Part shown: one piece after another, positions 18,010-28,000 of the stretch
Layout: the number at the start of each line of letters is the position of its first letter
How positions within the stretch are numbered: the first letter of the stretch is position 1
Assembly (NCBI RefSeq): GCF_003054705.1
Contig: NZ_QAYX01000025.1
Coordinates: 744,001 to 808,000, forward strand
Length of the DNA: 64,000 nt
Reading direction: 5' to 3'
DNA from: Opitutus sp. ER46
GTDB lineage: Bacteria > Verrucomicrobiota > Verrucomicrobiia > Opitutales > Opitutaceae
Program-made: the position numbers and the translations under genes
Notes under the pieces: model-generated
The model's database searches: none
Seen by the model: only the letters and a program-made list of their open reading frames with translations
Told to the model about the DNA's origin: nothing

Positions 18010-19961
18010 CGTTGGCGGGCGGCGCGGGTGGCGCGGGCGCCGCGTTTGGCGGCGGAGTGTCCGTTGGTGCCCGCGCCCGGCCGCAGGCCGAGGTTGTCGA
18101 TCAGGTTCGCGGCGAACTCGGAATGCTGGCGGTTGGCGTCGGTGATGAGCCGGATCTGGCGGGCGATGTTCTCCGACGAAGAGGTGAGGTCGCGCACGGC
18201 CCCGGTTTGCTCGCCGAGGGCGCGCGCGGCCTGTTCGGACTGCAGCTTGAGGCTGTCGGCTGCGGTCGCGACCTGGGCGGTGCTCGACGTCTGGTCGCTC
18301 AGGCTGCGCGTCACGCCGGCGATGAGCCGGGCGAGGCGTTCGGATTCCTTGGAGATCTGGTCGGTGGCGGTGACCTGCTCGGCGACGGCGCGCGCGGTGG
18401 AGTTGGCGCCCTGGCGCATGGCATCGACCGCCTGCACGATCTGGGTGGCCCCCGTGGCCTGCTCTGTCGTCGCCTTGCGGAGTTGGACGGCAATCGTGTT
18501 GGTGCTCTGGGCGGCCTTGATGACCTCGCGGGACGCGCGACCGTGTTCGCCCATGGCCTGGGCCACCTCCTTGGCAACTTTGCGCATCTGAGCGGAGGAC
18601 TGCACGATGGCGGTGACACCGCGGGCCTGTTCGGCGGTGGCGAGGGCGACCTGCCGCGCCTGGGCCGTGGCGTGCGAGATCGATTCGACGACGTGTTTGC
18701 CTGCGGTGATCTGCTCCTCGGTGGCGCGGGAGACGTCACCGACGATCGTCGCCGTCTCGGACACGCCCGTGAGGATCTGCCGCAGGCCGGCGAGGCCGGA
18801 TTCCGACTGGCGGTTGCAGTCGTCGGCGACCCGCGCGCCCTCGTTGGCGGCCTCGGTGGCGTCCCGCGTTACATTTTCGAGGCCGCGCACAATCTGGCTG
18901 ATGTCGGCGGTGGCCTTCGCGCAACGGTCGGCGAGGTTGCGAATCTCCTCGGCGACGACGGCGAAGCCGCGGCCGGCATCGCCGGCGCGGGCGGCCTCGA
19001 TCGAGGCGTTCAGGGAAAGCAGGTTCGTGCGCTCGGCGATGACGTTGATCGTATCGACGATGGAGGAGATCTCCGCCGTCCGCTGGTTGAGCTCGCGCAT
19101 CACGGTGGTGGAGTTGCCCATCGCGCGGGAGACGCGGCCGATGCCCTCGATGGATTTCTCGATGGCGCGGCCGCCTTCGCCGGCCTGGTCAGACACGCGG
19201 CGGGTGATCTCGTGGGCCCGGCGCACCATGTCGGAGACGGAGCGGATCGAACGCTCCATCTGGGTGGCGCTGGTGGTGGCGGCGGCGGCGGCCTCGGTGA
19301 TCTTGTCGGCGTTCTGGGCGACGCCCTGGACGGAGCGGCCCATCTGCTCGATCGAGGTGGACGTTTCCTCGACGGACGTCAGCAAGCTGTCGGACATGGC
19401 GCCGACCTCCTCGATCGACGCCGCCATCTCGTTCATCGAAGACAGAGTCTCCTCGGCGGCGGCGGTGAGGTCGTCGGCGTTGCGCGAGACGCCCTGGATC
19501 GAGCGGCTCATCTGCTCGATGGCGGCGCCGGTCTGGTTGACGGAGACGGAAAGCGTCTCGGTGTCGCGGCCGACGCGCTTGATCGAGGCGGCGACCTCGT
19601 TGCTGGAGGTGCTGAGCTCCTGCGCGGAGGTCGCCATCTCCTGGCAGGTGGCCGTGACGGCCTGGGTGGCGCGGGCGATGTCCTGCGCGGCGGCACTGGT
19701 CTGCGTAGCGCCGCTGGCAACCTGGGCCGAGTTGATGGTCACCTGCTCGATCGAGGCGGCGATCTCGTTGATGGACGACACCAGTTCCTCGCTCGAAGTG
19801 GTGAGGGACTCGGCCTGGGACGCGGTGTCGCGGAGCGAACCGGCTATGCGGCCGGCCCGGTCGTTGAGGGTGCCGGGGGGGGGAGCGGCGGGTTTCGGCG
19901 CCGGGTGGGGGGCAAGTTCGAGCACGCGGTGGGAGTGGCCGTTGGACGGGTTCTTGGACAT
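18006..19961 (-). CDS. Soluble methyl-accepting chemotaxis protein
   Basis: 651 residues with no transmembrane segment and no recognisable PAS, GAF or HAMP ligand domain. Almost the whole protein is Ala/Ser/Thr/Gln-rich heptad coiled coil. The signalling tip is clear: [20 protein letters not shown] followed by [17 protein letters not shown] (about 300-345). Before the tip several similar blocks of the type (T)SIEQMxRSVQGVxxNAD recur (about 65-235), suggesting expansion of the coiled coil by internal duplication. It is cytoplasmic, so it must sense internal state, possibly through CheW/CheA coupling or partner proteins. CheW starts 22 bp upstream of it in the operon and cheR follows with a TTGA overlap. 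Confidence 0.93.
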   Translation of the reverse strand: MSKNPSNGHSHRVLELAPHPAPKPAAPPPGTLNDRAGRIAGSLRDTASQAESLTTSSEELVSSINEIAASIEQVTINSAQVASGATQTSAAAQDIARATQAVTATCQEMATSAQELSTSSNEVAASIKRVGRDTETLSVSVNQTGAAIEQMSRSIQGVSRNADDLTAAAEETLSSMNEMAASIEEVGAMSDSLLTSVEETSTSIEQMGRSVQGVAQNADKITEAAAAATTSATQMERSIRSVSDMVRRAHEITRRVSDQAGEGGRAIEKSIEGIGRVSRAMGNSTTVMRELNQRTAEISSIVDTINVIAERTNLLSLNASIEAARAGDAGRGFAVVAEEIRNLADRCAKATADISQIVRGLENVTRDATEAANEGARVADDCNRQSESGLAGLRQILTGVSETATIVGDVSRATEEQITAGKHVVESISHATAQARQVALATAEQARGVTAIVQSSAQMRKVAKEVAQAMGEHGRASREVIKAAQSTNTIAVQLRKATTEQATGATQIVQAVDAMRQGANSTARAVAEQVTATDQISKESERLARLIAGVTRSLSDQTSSTAQVATAADSLKLQSEQAARALGEQTGAVRDLTSSSENIARQIRLITDANRQHSEFAANLIDNLGLRPGAGTNGHSAAKRGARATRAARQR

Positions 19962-19982
19962 GAGGGCTCCGATGAGAAAGGG

Positions 19983-20444
19983 TTAGCGGGTGGCGAGGGC
20001 GGGAGCGGCCCCGGCGCCGGCGGGCGCGAGGACGGCGGCGATATCGAGCAGCAGCACGAGCCGATGCGGGAGGTTGGCGACGGCGTGCACGTAGTTACCG
20101 TTGCCCGCGAGCAACGTATCTCCGACGGGACGGATCACTTCGGGAGGGAGGACGTGAAACTCGCGGGCGGCGTCGACGATCAGCGCCACGGTACGGTTCT
20201 CGTGGCGGAGAAAGAGGAGGCGGTTCCGGGGGGTACGATCGGCACGAGGAAGCCCGAAGCAGGCGCGGAGGTTGAGGGCGGGAATGACCTGGCCCCGTGA
20301 GAACACCACGCCCTCGAGCGCGCCGGTGCTGTTGGGCACCGCGGTGATGTGCTCGAGCATCTCGATGTGGAGGACATCGGCGCTGCGGACACCGTAGGTA
20401 GTGTCGGCCAGTTCGAAGAGGATGAAGCTCTCGGCGGAACTCAT
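19983..20444 (-). CDS. cheW: CheW-like coupling protein
   Basis: 153-residue CheW domain (FILFELADTTYGVRSADVLHIEML, VVFSRGQVIPALNLRACFGLP, VALIVDAAREFHVL). CheW couples receptors to CheA in the array. The ATG at 20444 overlaps the cheA stop (ATGA). It is followed by the soluble receptor gene. The C-terminal 15 residues are Ala/Pro-rich and probably disordered. Confidence 0.92.
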   Translation of the reverse strand: MSSAESFILFELADTTYGVRSADVLHIEMLEHITAVPNSTGALEGVVFSRGQVIPALNLRACFGLPRADRTPRNRLLFLRHENRTVALIVDAAREFHVLPPEVIRPVGDTLLAGNGNYVHAVANLPHRLVLLLDIAAVLAPAGAGAAPALATR

Positions 20445-22405
20445 GACGCGAAGGAGGGCGCGGCGGACGGACGGGCGCAGCGGGCCGTGGCGGCCAGTTC
20501 GTGGGGATCGAGGATGAGGACGGGTCGGCCGTCGCCCAACTCGGTGGCGCCCGAGATTCCGGGCACCTGGATCAGGGGATCCTGCATTGCGCGCACGACC
20601 ACCTCGCGGCGCCCTAGCACGCGGTCCACCACGAGGCCGATGCGGCCGTGGTCGGTGTGCAGCACGAGGGTTGGCGCGCTGGCGTGCTCGCCGCGCGGCA
20701 GGCCAAAGACCTGCCGCAACCGCAGCAGCGGCAGCACATCGTCAGCATGGGGCACGACCTCGAACCGGTTGACGAAACGGATCTGCTCGGAGGCGAGGGC
20801 GATCACCTCATGCACGGCGTCCTGCGGGACGGCGCAGGTGTGATCGCCGGCCGTGACGACAAACGTCTCGGCGATCGACAGCGTGAGGGGCAGCCGCAGC
20901 GAGAACTGCGTGCCGCCGGCGGGCGACGTGGTGAGCGCGAGGTTGCCCCCGAGCTCGCGGACCGTGCTCTGCACGACCGCCATGCCGACGCCGCGGCCGG
21001 CGGCGCGATCGGCTTCATCGCGGGTGGAAAAGCCGGGCTGGCAAAGCAGGCCCAGCAGCGTGTGGGCATCAAGCGGCTCGGGAACGACCAGCCCCGCCGC
21101 CGCGGCGCGCGCGGCCACGCGCGCGGTGTCGATCCCGCGGCCGTCATCCCGCACGCGGATGAGAACCGAGTGGCTGGCCGCCTCCGCACTGAGCGTGATG
21201 GTGCCCGTCTCGGGCTTGCCGACGGCGCGGCGTTCGGCGGGAGATTCGAGGCCGTGCGTCACCGCATTGCGGACAAGATGGAGAAGCGGCTCCTTGAGGC
21301 GCTCGACCAGGAATTTGTCGATCTCGGTGTGCTGGCCTTCGATCGCGAGCTGGGCGGTCTTCCCGGAGTCGCGGGCCAGGTCGCGCACGACGAACGGGAG
21401 GCGCGTGAAGATCTCGGCGATCGGCACGAGCCGCACGCGCGTGAGCGCGTCCCGCAATTCGCGCAGCGAACGGGCCAGGGCAAGATTCACCTCCTGCAGC
21501 GGCGGGCGATTGCCGGGCAGGCGGCCAATCCGCTCTTCGAGCCGGGAACGATGGATCACCATCTCCCCGGTGATCCGCATCAGTTCATCGAGGCGGCTGA
21601 GGTCGACGCGCACGAGGTGCGACGGAGCGACGAAGAGGCTGGCTGAAGTCGGCGCGGGCGGCGGCGCCGGCGCGCTGGCGACCGCTTCAGTCGGCGCCGG
21701 CGAGACGGTGACACCGTCGGCCAGCCAGATGTCAGGGGCTCCCGGATTCGTGTGGGCCGCGACGGTAAAATCGAAGCGCATGGCGCCGCCGGGCTGGATG
21801 ACGGGGACGGCGTTCGTGATCTCGCCGAGCGCGGTGAGGCGTGCGCGCACCTGGCTGACGTTCACGCCGCGGCGGTCGAGCTCGGGGGAGGGGGCGAAGC
21901 TGAACCGCCAATGGGCGGGCGATGCGGGTGGCGGGGATGAATGGGAAACCTCAGGCGCCGGAACCGCGGGCACGTGGGCCGCGACGTCCGGCACGGGCGT
22001 CGCGGCGGTATTGTTCAGCCGGGTCAGAGCGTCGTCGATCGGCGGCAGCGACTGCTGGAGGCGATGGGCCGCCACGAGTTGCTCAAGCCGCTGCGCGGCA
22101 AACGCGAGTGGCTCGGTCGCGGTGGCCGGGAGGGGCGCGGGGTGGCGGACGTGTTGCCGCAGCCGTTCCTCGATGGCATGGGCGAGCTGCTCGGCGGGGC
22201 GGAGCCCGGCGAGCGCGGCATTGCCCTTGAGCGAGTGCATGCTGCGAAAGCAGCTCTCGAGCGCGGTGGCGTCGGCCCGGCCCGCCGCCGCGGCGTGTTC
22301 GAGGCCGGTGAGCTGCAGCCGCACGTTGCTGAGCTGCTCGTCACACTCCGCATAGAAGTCGTCGAGCAGTTCGGCGCGCAGGGACTCGTTGGCATCCGAC
22401 GTCAT
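20441..22405 (-). CDS. cheA: Chemotaxis histidine kinase CheA
   Basis: 654 residues. P1/HPt domain (about 5-125) with the phosphorylated His57 in SMHSLKGNAALAG; a Pro/Ala-rich linker containing a short possible P2-like segment (about 195-255); P3 dimerisation (LDELMRITGEMVIHRSRLEE); P4 ATPase with HLVRNAVTHGLE (N box), DDGRGID (G1) and GRGVGMAVV (G2); and a C-terminal CheW-like P5 domain (about 520-640). It autophosphorylates in trans and passes phosphate to CheY and CheB. The start at ATG 22405 is fixed by the ATGA overlap with the upstream regulator gene; the frame is open upstream but lies inside that gene. Confidence 0.95.
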   Translation of the reverse strand: MTSDANESLRAELLDDFYAECDEQLSNVRLQLTGLEHAAAAGRADATALESCFRSMHSLKGNAALAGLRPAEQLAHAIEERLRQHVRHPAPLPATATEPLAFAAQRLEQLVAAHRLQQSLPPIDDALTRLNNTAATPVPDVAAHVPAVPAPEVSHSSPPPASPAHWRFSFAPSPELDRRGVNVSQVRARLTALGEITNAVPVIQPGGAMRFDFTVAAHTNPGAPDIWLADGVTVSPAPTEAVASAPAPPPAPTSASLFVAPSHLVRVDLSRLDELMRITGEMVIHRSRLEERIGRLPGNRPPLQEVNLALARSLRELRDALTRVRLVPIAEIFTRLPFVVRDLARDSGKTAQLAIEGQHTEIDKFLVERLKEPLLHLVRNAVTHGLESPAERRAVGKPETGTITLSAEAASHSVLIRVRDDGRGIDTARVAARAAAAGLVVPEPLDAHTLLGLLCQPGFSTRDEADRAAGRGVGMAVVQSTVRELGGNLALTTSPAGGTQFSLRLPLTLSIAETFVVTAGDHTCAVPQDAVHEVIALASEQIRFVNRFEVVPHADDVLPLLRLRQVFGLPRGEHASAPTLVLHTDHGRIGLVVDRVLGRREVVVRAMQDPLIQVPGISGATELGDGRPVLILDPHELAATARCARPSAAPSFAS

Positions 22406-22866
22406 GACGCGGCCGCGGGATGGGGCGCCAGGGGGACAGCCGGCATCGGTAGGCGGGCGGGGGGCTGCGCGAGGAGCTCGAGCCGCTGGTGGAGCTGGGC
22501 CGGGGAGATCGGCTTCACGCAATAGTCCGCGGCGCCGCAGGCGCGCGCACGCAGCAAGTCGCTGCCGTGCTCGGAACCGCTGAGCACGATCACTTCGAGT
22601 GGGGGCTCGAAATGCTGGGCCTGGATCCAGCCGAGAATCTCAAAGCCGCTGAACACCGGCAGCTTCAGGTCGAGAAACAGCAGATCGGGACGCGGCTGTT
22701 CCCCCGCCTGCATGGCGCGCAGGTAGGTCATGGCGAGCCCGCCGTCGGCGAGGTGGACGACCTCGCAGTCGCGCGTGCATTTGCCGACGGCCCACCGGAA
22801 GAAGAACGCATCGTCTTCCGAATCCTCGACGAGCACGACGAGAGGCCGGCGCTGGGAAGTGGACAT
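22402..22866 (-). CDS. Rcp1-like single-domain response regulator, first gene of che operon
   Basis: 154-residue receiver of the Rcp1/phytochrome-associated type: VVLVEDSEDDAFFFRWA (acidic pocket about 14-19), phospho-Asp66 in LLFLDLKLPVFSG, conserved KPIS near the end. Long-reach loops and the EDSEDD motif are typical of Rcp1-like regulators that pair with PAS/GAF-type kinases, so the kinase encoded at the far end of the operon is a reasonable partner. ATG 22866 is the first gene of the operon; its stop overlaps cheA. Confidence 0.9.
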   Translation of the reverse strand: MSTSQRRPLVVLVEDSEDDAFFFRWAVGKCTRDCEVVHLADGGLAMTYLRAMQAGEQPRPDLLFLDLKLPVFSGFEILGWIQAQHFEPPLEVIVLSGSEHGSDLLRARACGAADYCVKPISPAQLHQRLELLAQPPARLPMPAVPLAPHPAAAS

Positions 22867-23181
22867 GTGGGCGGAGATTGGGCGGGGCGCGAGTACCGCC
22901 GGATTTGGCGGGCGGGTTTGTCGCCGCCGCGATGCGGAGAGTCGAGGGCTTAAGGCTCCCATTTCCTTATGGGAAAATGTCTTTGGGGAAGCGCCGCGGG
23001 CGCACGTAGGGGAAATCCCGGTACATGATCGGGCGGCTTTGGAGGCGGTTTCCCAGGTGGTGACGCGGGTCGACGAAACTGACACCGCCGCGTCCGAAGC
23101 GAGGGAAGGTGGGTCTTCGCCCCGTTTCGAGAACCCTGTGCCGCGGGCGATGTCTTTGCGTCGTGTCGGCCAAGTAGGCCT
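22867..23181. other. Intergenic region upstream of the che operon
   Basis: The gap between the divergent che operon and the small gene at 23284 is 417 bp and lower in GC than the surroundings toward its right end. Apart from the sigma28-like match, the 6-bp hairpin at 22957-22974 and the sigma70-like promoter that follows at 23182, no gene, repeat or RNA is recognisable. Confidence 0.5.
23026..23052 (-). promoter_or_regulatory. Weak sigma28-like promoter candidate for the che operon
   Basis: On the minus strand GAAA-N15-CCCGATCA resembles the flagellar sigma28 consensus TAAA-N15-GCCGATAA (3 of 4 and 6 of 8 positions). It lies about 160 bp upstream of the first chemotaxis gene in the right orientation. 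Such matches occur by chance in GC-rich DNA, so this is tentative. A 6-bp hairpin TCCCAT/ATGGGA (22957-22974) lies between it and the gene. Confidence 0.22.
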
Positions 23182-23210
23182 TTGTCAGTGGCTTACCAAA
23201 ACCGTATCTT
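23182..23210 (+). promoter_or_regulatory. Sigma70-like promoter for the small gene at 23284
   Basis: TTGTCA (23182-23187) and TATCTT (23205-23210) are separated by exactly 17 bp: 5 of 6 and 4 of 6 consensus matches with ideal spacing, in an A/T-rich pocket. It is 74 bp upstream of the ATG of the small gene and in its orientation. Confidence 0.5.
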
Positions 23211-23283
23211 TTTATTGGCTACACATCCTTAGCAAAAATGCAGGTGCCAACGGCCTCCGAGGCCACTTTGCTTTCGCCAAACC

Positions 23284-23502
23284 ATGGGTCAGAAGAGACA
23301 AATCAACGCCCGCGTGCCGGACACGCTCCACGATCTGATCAACGAGCGCGCCCGGGTAATTGAGGAAACCCAAGGCGGCTACCTTAGTTTGATCGCGCAA
23401 TGGTGGTACGCCCAAGGGCATCCTCCCGTAAACGACTACGAGGCTCGCCTGATGGAGCAGCGCAAGAACGGCACCAAGCCGGGACAGGCGGCCGGTCAGT
23501 GA
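23284..23502 (+). CDS. Small uncharacterised protein, possible ribbon-helix-helix
   Basis: 72 residues, MGQKRQINARVPDTLHDLIN followed by a second helix and TQGGYLSLIAQWWYAQGHPP. The N-terminal pattern (basic residues, then a short strand INARVPDTL, then a helix) recalls ribbon-helix-helix DNA-binding proteins of the Arc/CopG type, but the second helix is atypical and I cannot assign a family. The gene stands alone between divergent and convergent operons, has a good sigma70-like promoter, and has no Shine-Dalgarno sequence. Codon use is less extreme in GC than its neighbours. Both a small regulator and a host-specific orphan are possible. Confidence 0.6.
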   Translation: MGQKRQINARVPDTLHDLINERARVIEETQGGYLSLIAQWWYAQGHPPVNDYEARLMEQRKNGTKPGQAAGQ

Positions 23503-23544
23503 TCCAAACGCGCCGGTGACCGCGCGGGGCCGGCGGCGGTGGGG

Positions 23545-24906
23545 CTACTTCTCCTGGGCCGCTTGCCGTGCGTTGAAGTCCACCAGGGCGGGGCCGAGGG
23601 CTTTTGCCGCTCCCTCAAAATCCTTCTCGAGCCATTTGGCGGCCAGCATGCGCTGCAGATTGGCCGCGCGGACCACGTCGGTGATCTGGGCGGCGAGCTG
23701 AAACGCGTCACGCGCGTCGGGGCGTAGCTCCATCACGGATTGGGCGAGCGCCTCGTGGGCGTTGTCGAAATCCTCGTGGCTGCCCTGACTTTTCAACCAG
23801 TCGATGGCCTCCTGGAGCCGGTCGGAGCGCGTCAAGCCCTGGACGATCTCAGCGGCCGCCGTGCTCCGGGTTTCGCCGAGCGGCAGAGTCGTTGCCCAAG
23901 CCAACGCGGACGGGGTGTCGTCCGCCAGCTTGCGCTTCGCCACGGCTTCGATCAGCGCCGTGCTCGCATACGGGTTCTGGAGCGTCGCGATGAGATGGTA
24001 ACCGGCCTGGTGATCGTCGTCCGAACGGCTGCGGAGCAGCTCGGCGGCGAGATCCCGGCGCAGCCCTTCCTGCCAGTCGCGCCGTGGGCATTGGTTGATG
24101 AGTGTGAGCGCGGCGTCCAACCCGGTGTCGCGGCGAACCGTGTCGACCATCCGGTTGAGGCGGTCGATGAGTGACTCGGAGTCGCGCAGGTCCGGAGTCA
24201 AACAAAGCTCCATCGTCAATTGGACCGCCCGGTCGCGATCCTTGTCGAACAACACGTCGAGCATGCCCGAAATGAGCCCCGGAGCGGCGTCCTCGACGCT
24301 CTTCTGATAGGCCAACGCACAATCGAGCGCCTCCTGGGGAGCGCCGTGCAGAATCCATCCCTTGAACAGGTTCTCTGCGGCCGTGGTGCTGCGGGCTGCG
24401 GGTGGAAGCTGCGCATAAGCCTGGAAGGCTGCCAGCCCGTCGATTTGGGTCCACCGCGCCAGCGCGATGCTCAGCAAGGGCTCGCGATGATCGCTCGTTC
24501 CGGCGGCGTCGACCACGTCCGCCAGCTCCGCCTCGGAGGCTTGCGCCATCCACAGCACGGTCGTGAACACCGTGTCGATGCGCTTCTCTGAATCCCGACG
24601 GGCAAAGGCCGCCACCACGTCCTGCGGGCTGAGTCGCGGTGCCGCGGACTCTGCCATGGGCGCTGGATTTCCCACCGAACCTCTCACGGACGCCATCGCG
24701 ATGGCCTGCCGCGCGACGGCTCGCGGCGCGCGGACCTCGCTCGTGTGCCCACTGCTCGATCCCGAAAGGCGGCCGCCCCAAAACGCGCCCAGGCCGCTCA
24801 GGGCCCAAAGCGCCACGATGAAACCGGTGCCGCCGGGACGCGCGGCGGAAGAAGGGCGCCGGGTGGAAGCCGGCACGCGGTGGCAGGAAGAAACGAGGTC
24901 TGGCAT
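23545..24906 (-). CDS. Membrane-anchored helical-repeat protein
   Basis: 453 residues. A basic N-terminal segment is followed by one transmembrane helix (about 28-45; GFIVALWALSGLGAFWGG). The rest is almost entirely alpha-helical, with repeats of a Pentatricopeptide/TPR-like kind in which WA or WL recurs at spaced positions (for example SALAWATTLPLGETRSTAA and AIDWLKSQ). Verrucomicrobiota carry many such membrane-anchored helical-repeat proteins of unknown role. It lies 142 bp downstream of the Hsp70-fusion gene in the same direction and may be the last member of that operon. The ATG at 24906 is chosen because it starts just before the basic/transmembrane segment; the upstream extension is Arg/Pro-rich and overlaps the Hsp70 gene. 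Confidence 0.75.
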   Translation of the reverse strand: MPDLVSSCHRVPASTRRPSSAARPGGTGFIVALWALSGLGAFWGGRLSGSSSGHTSEVRAPRAVARQAIAMASVRGSVGNPAPMAESAAPRLSPQDVVAAFARRDSEKRIDTVFTTVLWMAQASEAELADVVDAAGTSDHREPLLSIALARWTQIDGLAAFQAYAQLPPAARSTTAAENLFKGWILHGAPQEALDCALAYQKSVEDAAPGLISGMLDVLFDKDRDRAVQLTMELCLTPDLRDSESLIDRLNRMVDTVRRDTGLDAALTLINQCPRRDWQEGLRRDLAAELLRSRSDDDHQAGYHLIATLQNPYASTALIEAVAKRKLADDTPSALAWATTLPLGETRSTAAAEIVQGLTRSDRLQEAIDWLKSQGSHEDFDNAHEALAQSVMELRPDARDAFQLAAQITDVVRAANLQRMLAAKWLEKDFEGAAKALGPALVDFNARQAAQEK

Positions 24907-25048
24907 GGCAGATGGGCGCGGCGCTCGGTTGCCGCAGCCTGGCTGCCCGGCGAACACGCGCACCTTGGCGCCTACTCTCCTTGAGGGCCGCTGCCCCGAC
25001 CTTCTTACACGGCCGTAGAACCAAAAGACCGCCTGCGCATCCCGCACA

Positions 25049-28000
25049 TCAACTTCCTTCCGCGGGCAGTCCGAGGGCTTGGCGCAGCGACGTCTGGGCA
25101 GTCTTCTCCTCGGCAAACGGCTGCCCCGAGGATCTCCACAGGACTCGCAGGCACCACAGCTTGTCCGCCTGGTGCAGCGCATCGTCTTTCTGCTCCTGCG
25201 CGCGGGCGATGACGGCCTCGCCCACGGCCTTTTGAAACGTTTCGGCCACGACCGTGAGGTCCATCGCCAGGAGGCTGTCCGTCAGCTTCCTCCGCACCGT
25301 GGCTTTGTCCATGTACGCGGGGTCCTGGACCGGCACGCCCCTGGCCCGGTTGCCCTTGATCTCGCGGCCACGTTCGGATGTCGCGGCGCGTCCACTTAAC
25401 GGGGACGCGAGCGTCTTGCCGCCGCGCGAGAACTCGATGCGCACTGGGAGCCGGTGAGTCAGGGCATGGTCGATGATCGTGTAGGTTTCCTTGGCGTAGG
25501 TCGGCACCTCGACCCAGGCCGGGGTTCGGCGCAGCGTGTCCGCCGCCTCCTCCATGTCCCGCTGCGCCCGCTGGATGTTTTGCACGGCTGCCATGGCCCC
25601 GTAGGGATCGCCGTACGCCATCCGCGCGGAACTCATCGCCATGAACGTGGCGTGCTCGTACGCCGCGTCGTACATTCGTTTCGCTCTCTCGTAGTCGGGA
25701 TTTGTCTCGGTGTGGGTGCCGGTCTTGTACCGGACACTGTCCTCGGAGGTCTTCTTCTCATCCTCCGTTTCCACCGCATCGAGGGCGATCACCGTGGTCA
25801 GCAGGGGAGCGCGGCCACCCGACGCGCAGGACAACCAGCCTGCATGGGGACCCGCCAGGGTGCGGATCAGTTGTTCGCGACACTGGGTCGCTCCGGGGAG
25901 CATGGCTTCGTCGACCACCTTGGGTATCGCCCAGTCGACGCTGGCATCGAGTTGGCGGGTGGCATCCCGCACGAGCTCATCGCGGAAACCGGTGTCGAGG
26001 GTCGCGCCGCTGGCGGCCGCGAGATCGGCGAGATAGAGCGCTGCTCCCGGCAGCTGGCGGCGGGCAAGCTCGCGACTCCAGTCGGCATAGGCGCGGCTCA
26101 GAAATGCGGTTGCGTCGGCCGGGTTTCGGAACTGGGTCCGCGCCGCTTCCACAAAGGGAATCGCGCGCCGCATCCCGCGGGCGTCCGTCGTCTGCACGTC
26201 GATGCCCAGCGCCGAGAGATGCTCCAGGAACCGCTCCAGCGAGGTTTCTCCGATCAGCATTCGGCCGGTGACTTTGTAGGCCTGGCCGGTCAGGGCGGCA
26301 AAGCGATCAATGACGTCCTGCGCCTTGCCGGCATGCCGCTCGCGCAAGGCCGAGCCGAGCAATTCGGCAAACGCGAGGCTCATCCGCCCTGCGAGCTGCG
26401 TCCGTGCCTCCGCAACTTCCTCCGTCAATGGCCCAAGCCGGGACGCCTGTTCGAGGCGCCTTTTGGCCTGTTCGAAGTCGCCCTGGTCGGCCGCTTTCCC
26501 GGCCGTCTTTAGCTCATGGCGAACGCGTGCCTCCTGCAGCTTGACCAAGCGCGCCGCGTTTTTGGGCGACAGGGCGCCGGGGAGCTCCGCGGTGCCGATG
26601 AACTCGGACAGTACCTTGGGCAGCGCCGGCAAGGGAAGATCCTTGATGGCCGCGATGGCATCGTGCGCTCCGGCCGAGTCACCCTGGGCGATCTTCTCCT
26701 CCGCCTCGGTCAGGAGTCCGGCGACTTTGTTGTCCCAGTTCACTCGGGACTCGATGCTGCGCTCGACCACCCGCGTCTGGGAAATCTCCCATGCGTACCT
26801 CGACCAGCGGAGATCCTGGCTCGCGGCATCCCATTCGCCCGCCTGGGCGTGTTTTCGGGCGTCCTCGATGTAGCCGAGGGCGTGTAAGTAGTCGCGATAC
26901 AGCAACCCCGCGATGACAAGTGCCGTGCATCCCACCAGCGTCGCTCCGAAGAGGATCAGGCGTCGCCGGATCATGCGGCTGGCGGTGGCGAGGAGTTCCC
27001 GTGGCGCCGCGGCGTTGGGACACGCCTTGAGCGCCCGCAGGGCCGAATGCTTGAGCGTGCGCCAGCGCCGGGCGGTCCGGGCCTTTTGCCCATCGGCGAT
27101 GACGGTGTTGAGGGTGTTCAGTTTGACCCGCCATGCCGCCACGTCCTCCGACGCGTAGTTGACGGACTCTGCGTCGCACAAGGCGGACTCCACGGCCGCA
27201 AGGTCGCCCATGTCCCACGCCGACTGCATGCGCTCGAGTTGGCAATGAACCTGCGCCGCCACCGCGCTCAACGCCTCATCGATGGCCGCCTTCAGGGCCT
27301 GGTGCCGGCGCTGCAGATCGTCGGCGGGGGCGGAAAACTCCGGCAGCCAGCTGCCGGCCTGCTCCGCCAGGGAGGCGGTCACCGCCGCCATCGTTTCGGC
27401 GGCTTGTTGGGGCCGGCCGTGCGCGTGTTCTTCGCTGGCGGTCGTAAAGATGCTCTCGAGTGACTGGAGCTTGAGCTCCTGGGCCTGGCGGACCTGCTCG
27501 CGCTCGATGGCTGCGGCCAGGGAGGCGCAGAGCGGGTCGTCGGAGTTCAGCTTGCGGTACTCATCGAGCTGGCGCTGGGCCGCATCGACGTCGTGGGCTT
27601 GAAGGGCCGCCTCGATGCTCTGCCGGAGCGCCAGCAGCGCCTCCGCGTCGGCAATCCAGTTCTTGCGGTTGAGCGCGAGGAGCAGCGGGCGCAGGTCCTC
27701 GGCGGAGGAATTGATGAGACCAGCCTCGATGAACTGGACGGCGGCTTTCACGCCGGCGACGCGGTCGTTGAGTTTTACCGCGAGCTCCGCGCGCAGCCGC
27801 CACAGCTCAAGATGATCCGGGCAGGAGGATAGCAATACGTCGGCCCGGCTGGCCGCACTGGTAAAATCGTCGCTCGTGCTGCCCGGGGAACGCGCTAGTT
27901 CGCGGATCGTTTCGAACTCAAGCAGGTCGCGGCCCGTCAGAGTGGATTTGTCCGTGCCCTGCGAGGCGCAGTAATGCGCCGCGCCCAGGGAAACCGCCGC

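Noticed and set aside
18012-20300. Long Gly/Asp/Leu-rich frame on the + strand across the receptor and cheW genes
   Set aside because: Repetitive composition is the complement of the Ala/Ser coiled coil; no family resemblance, and the - strand genes are unmistakable.
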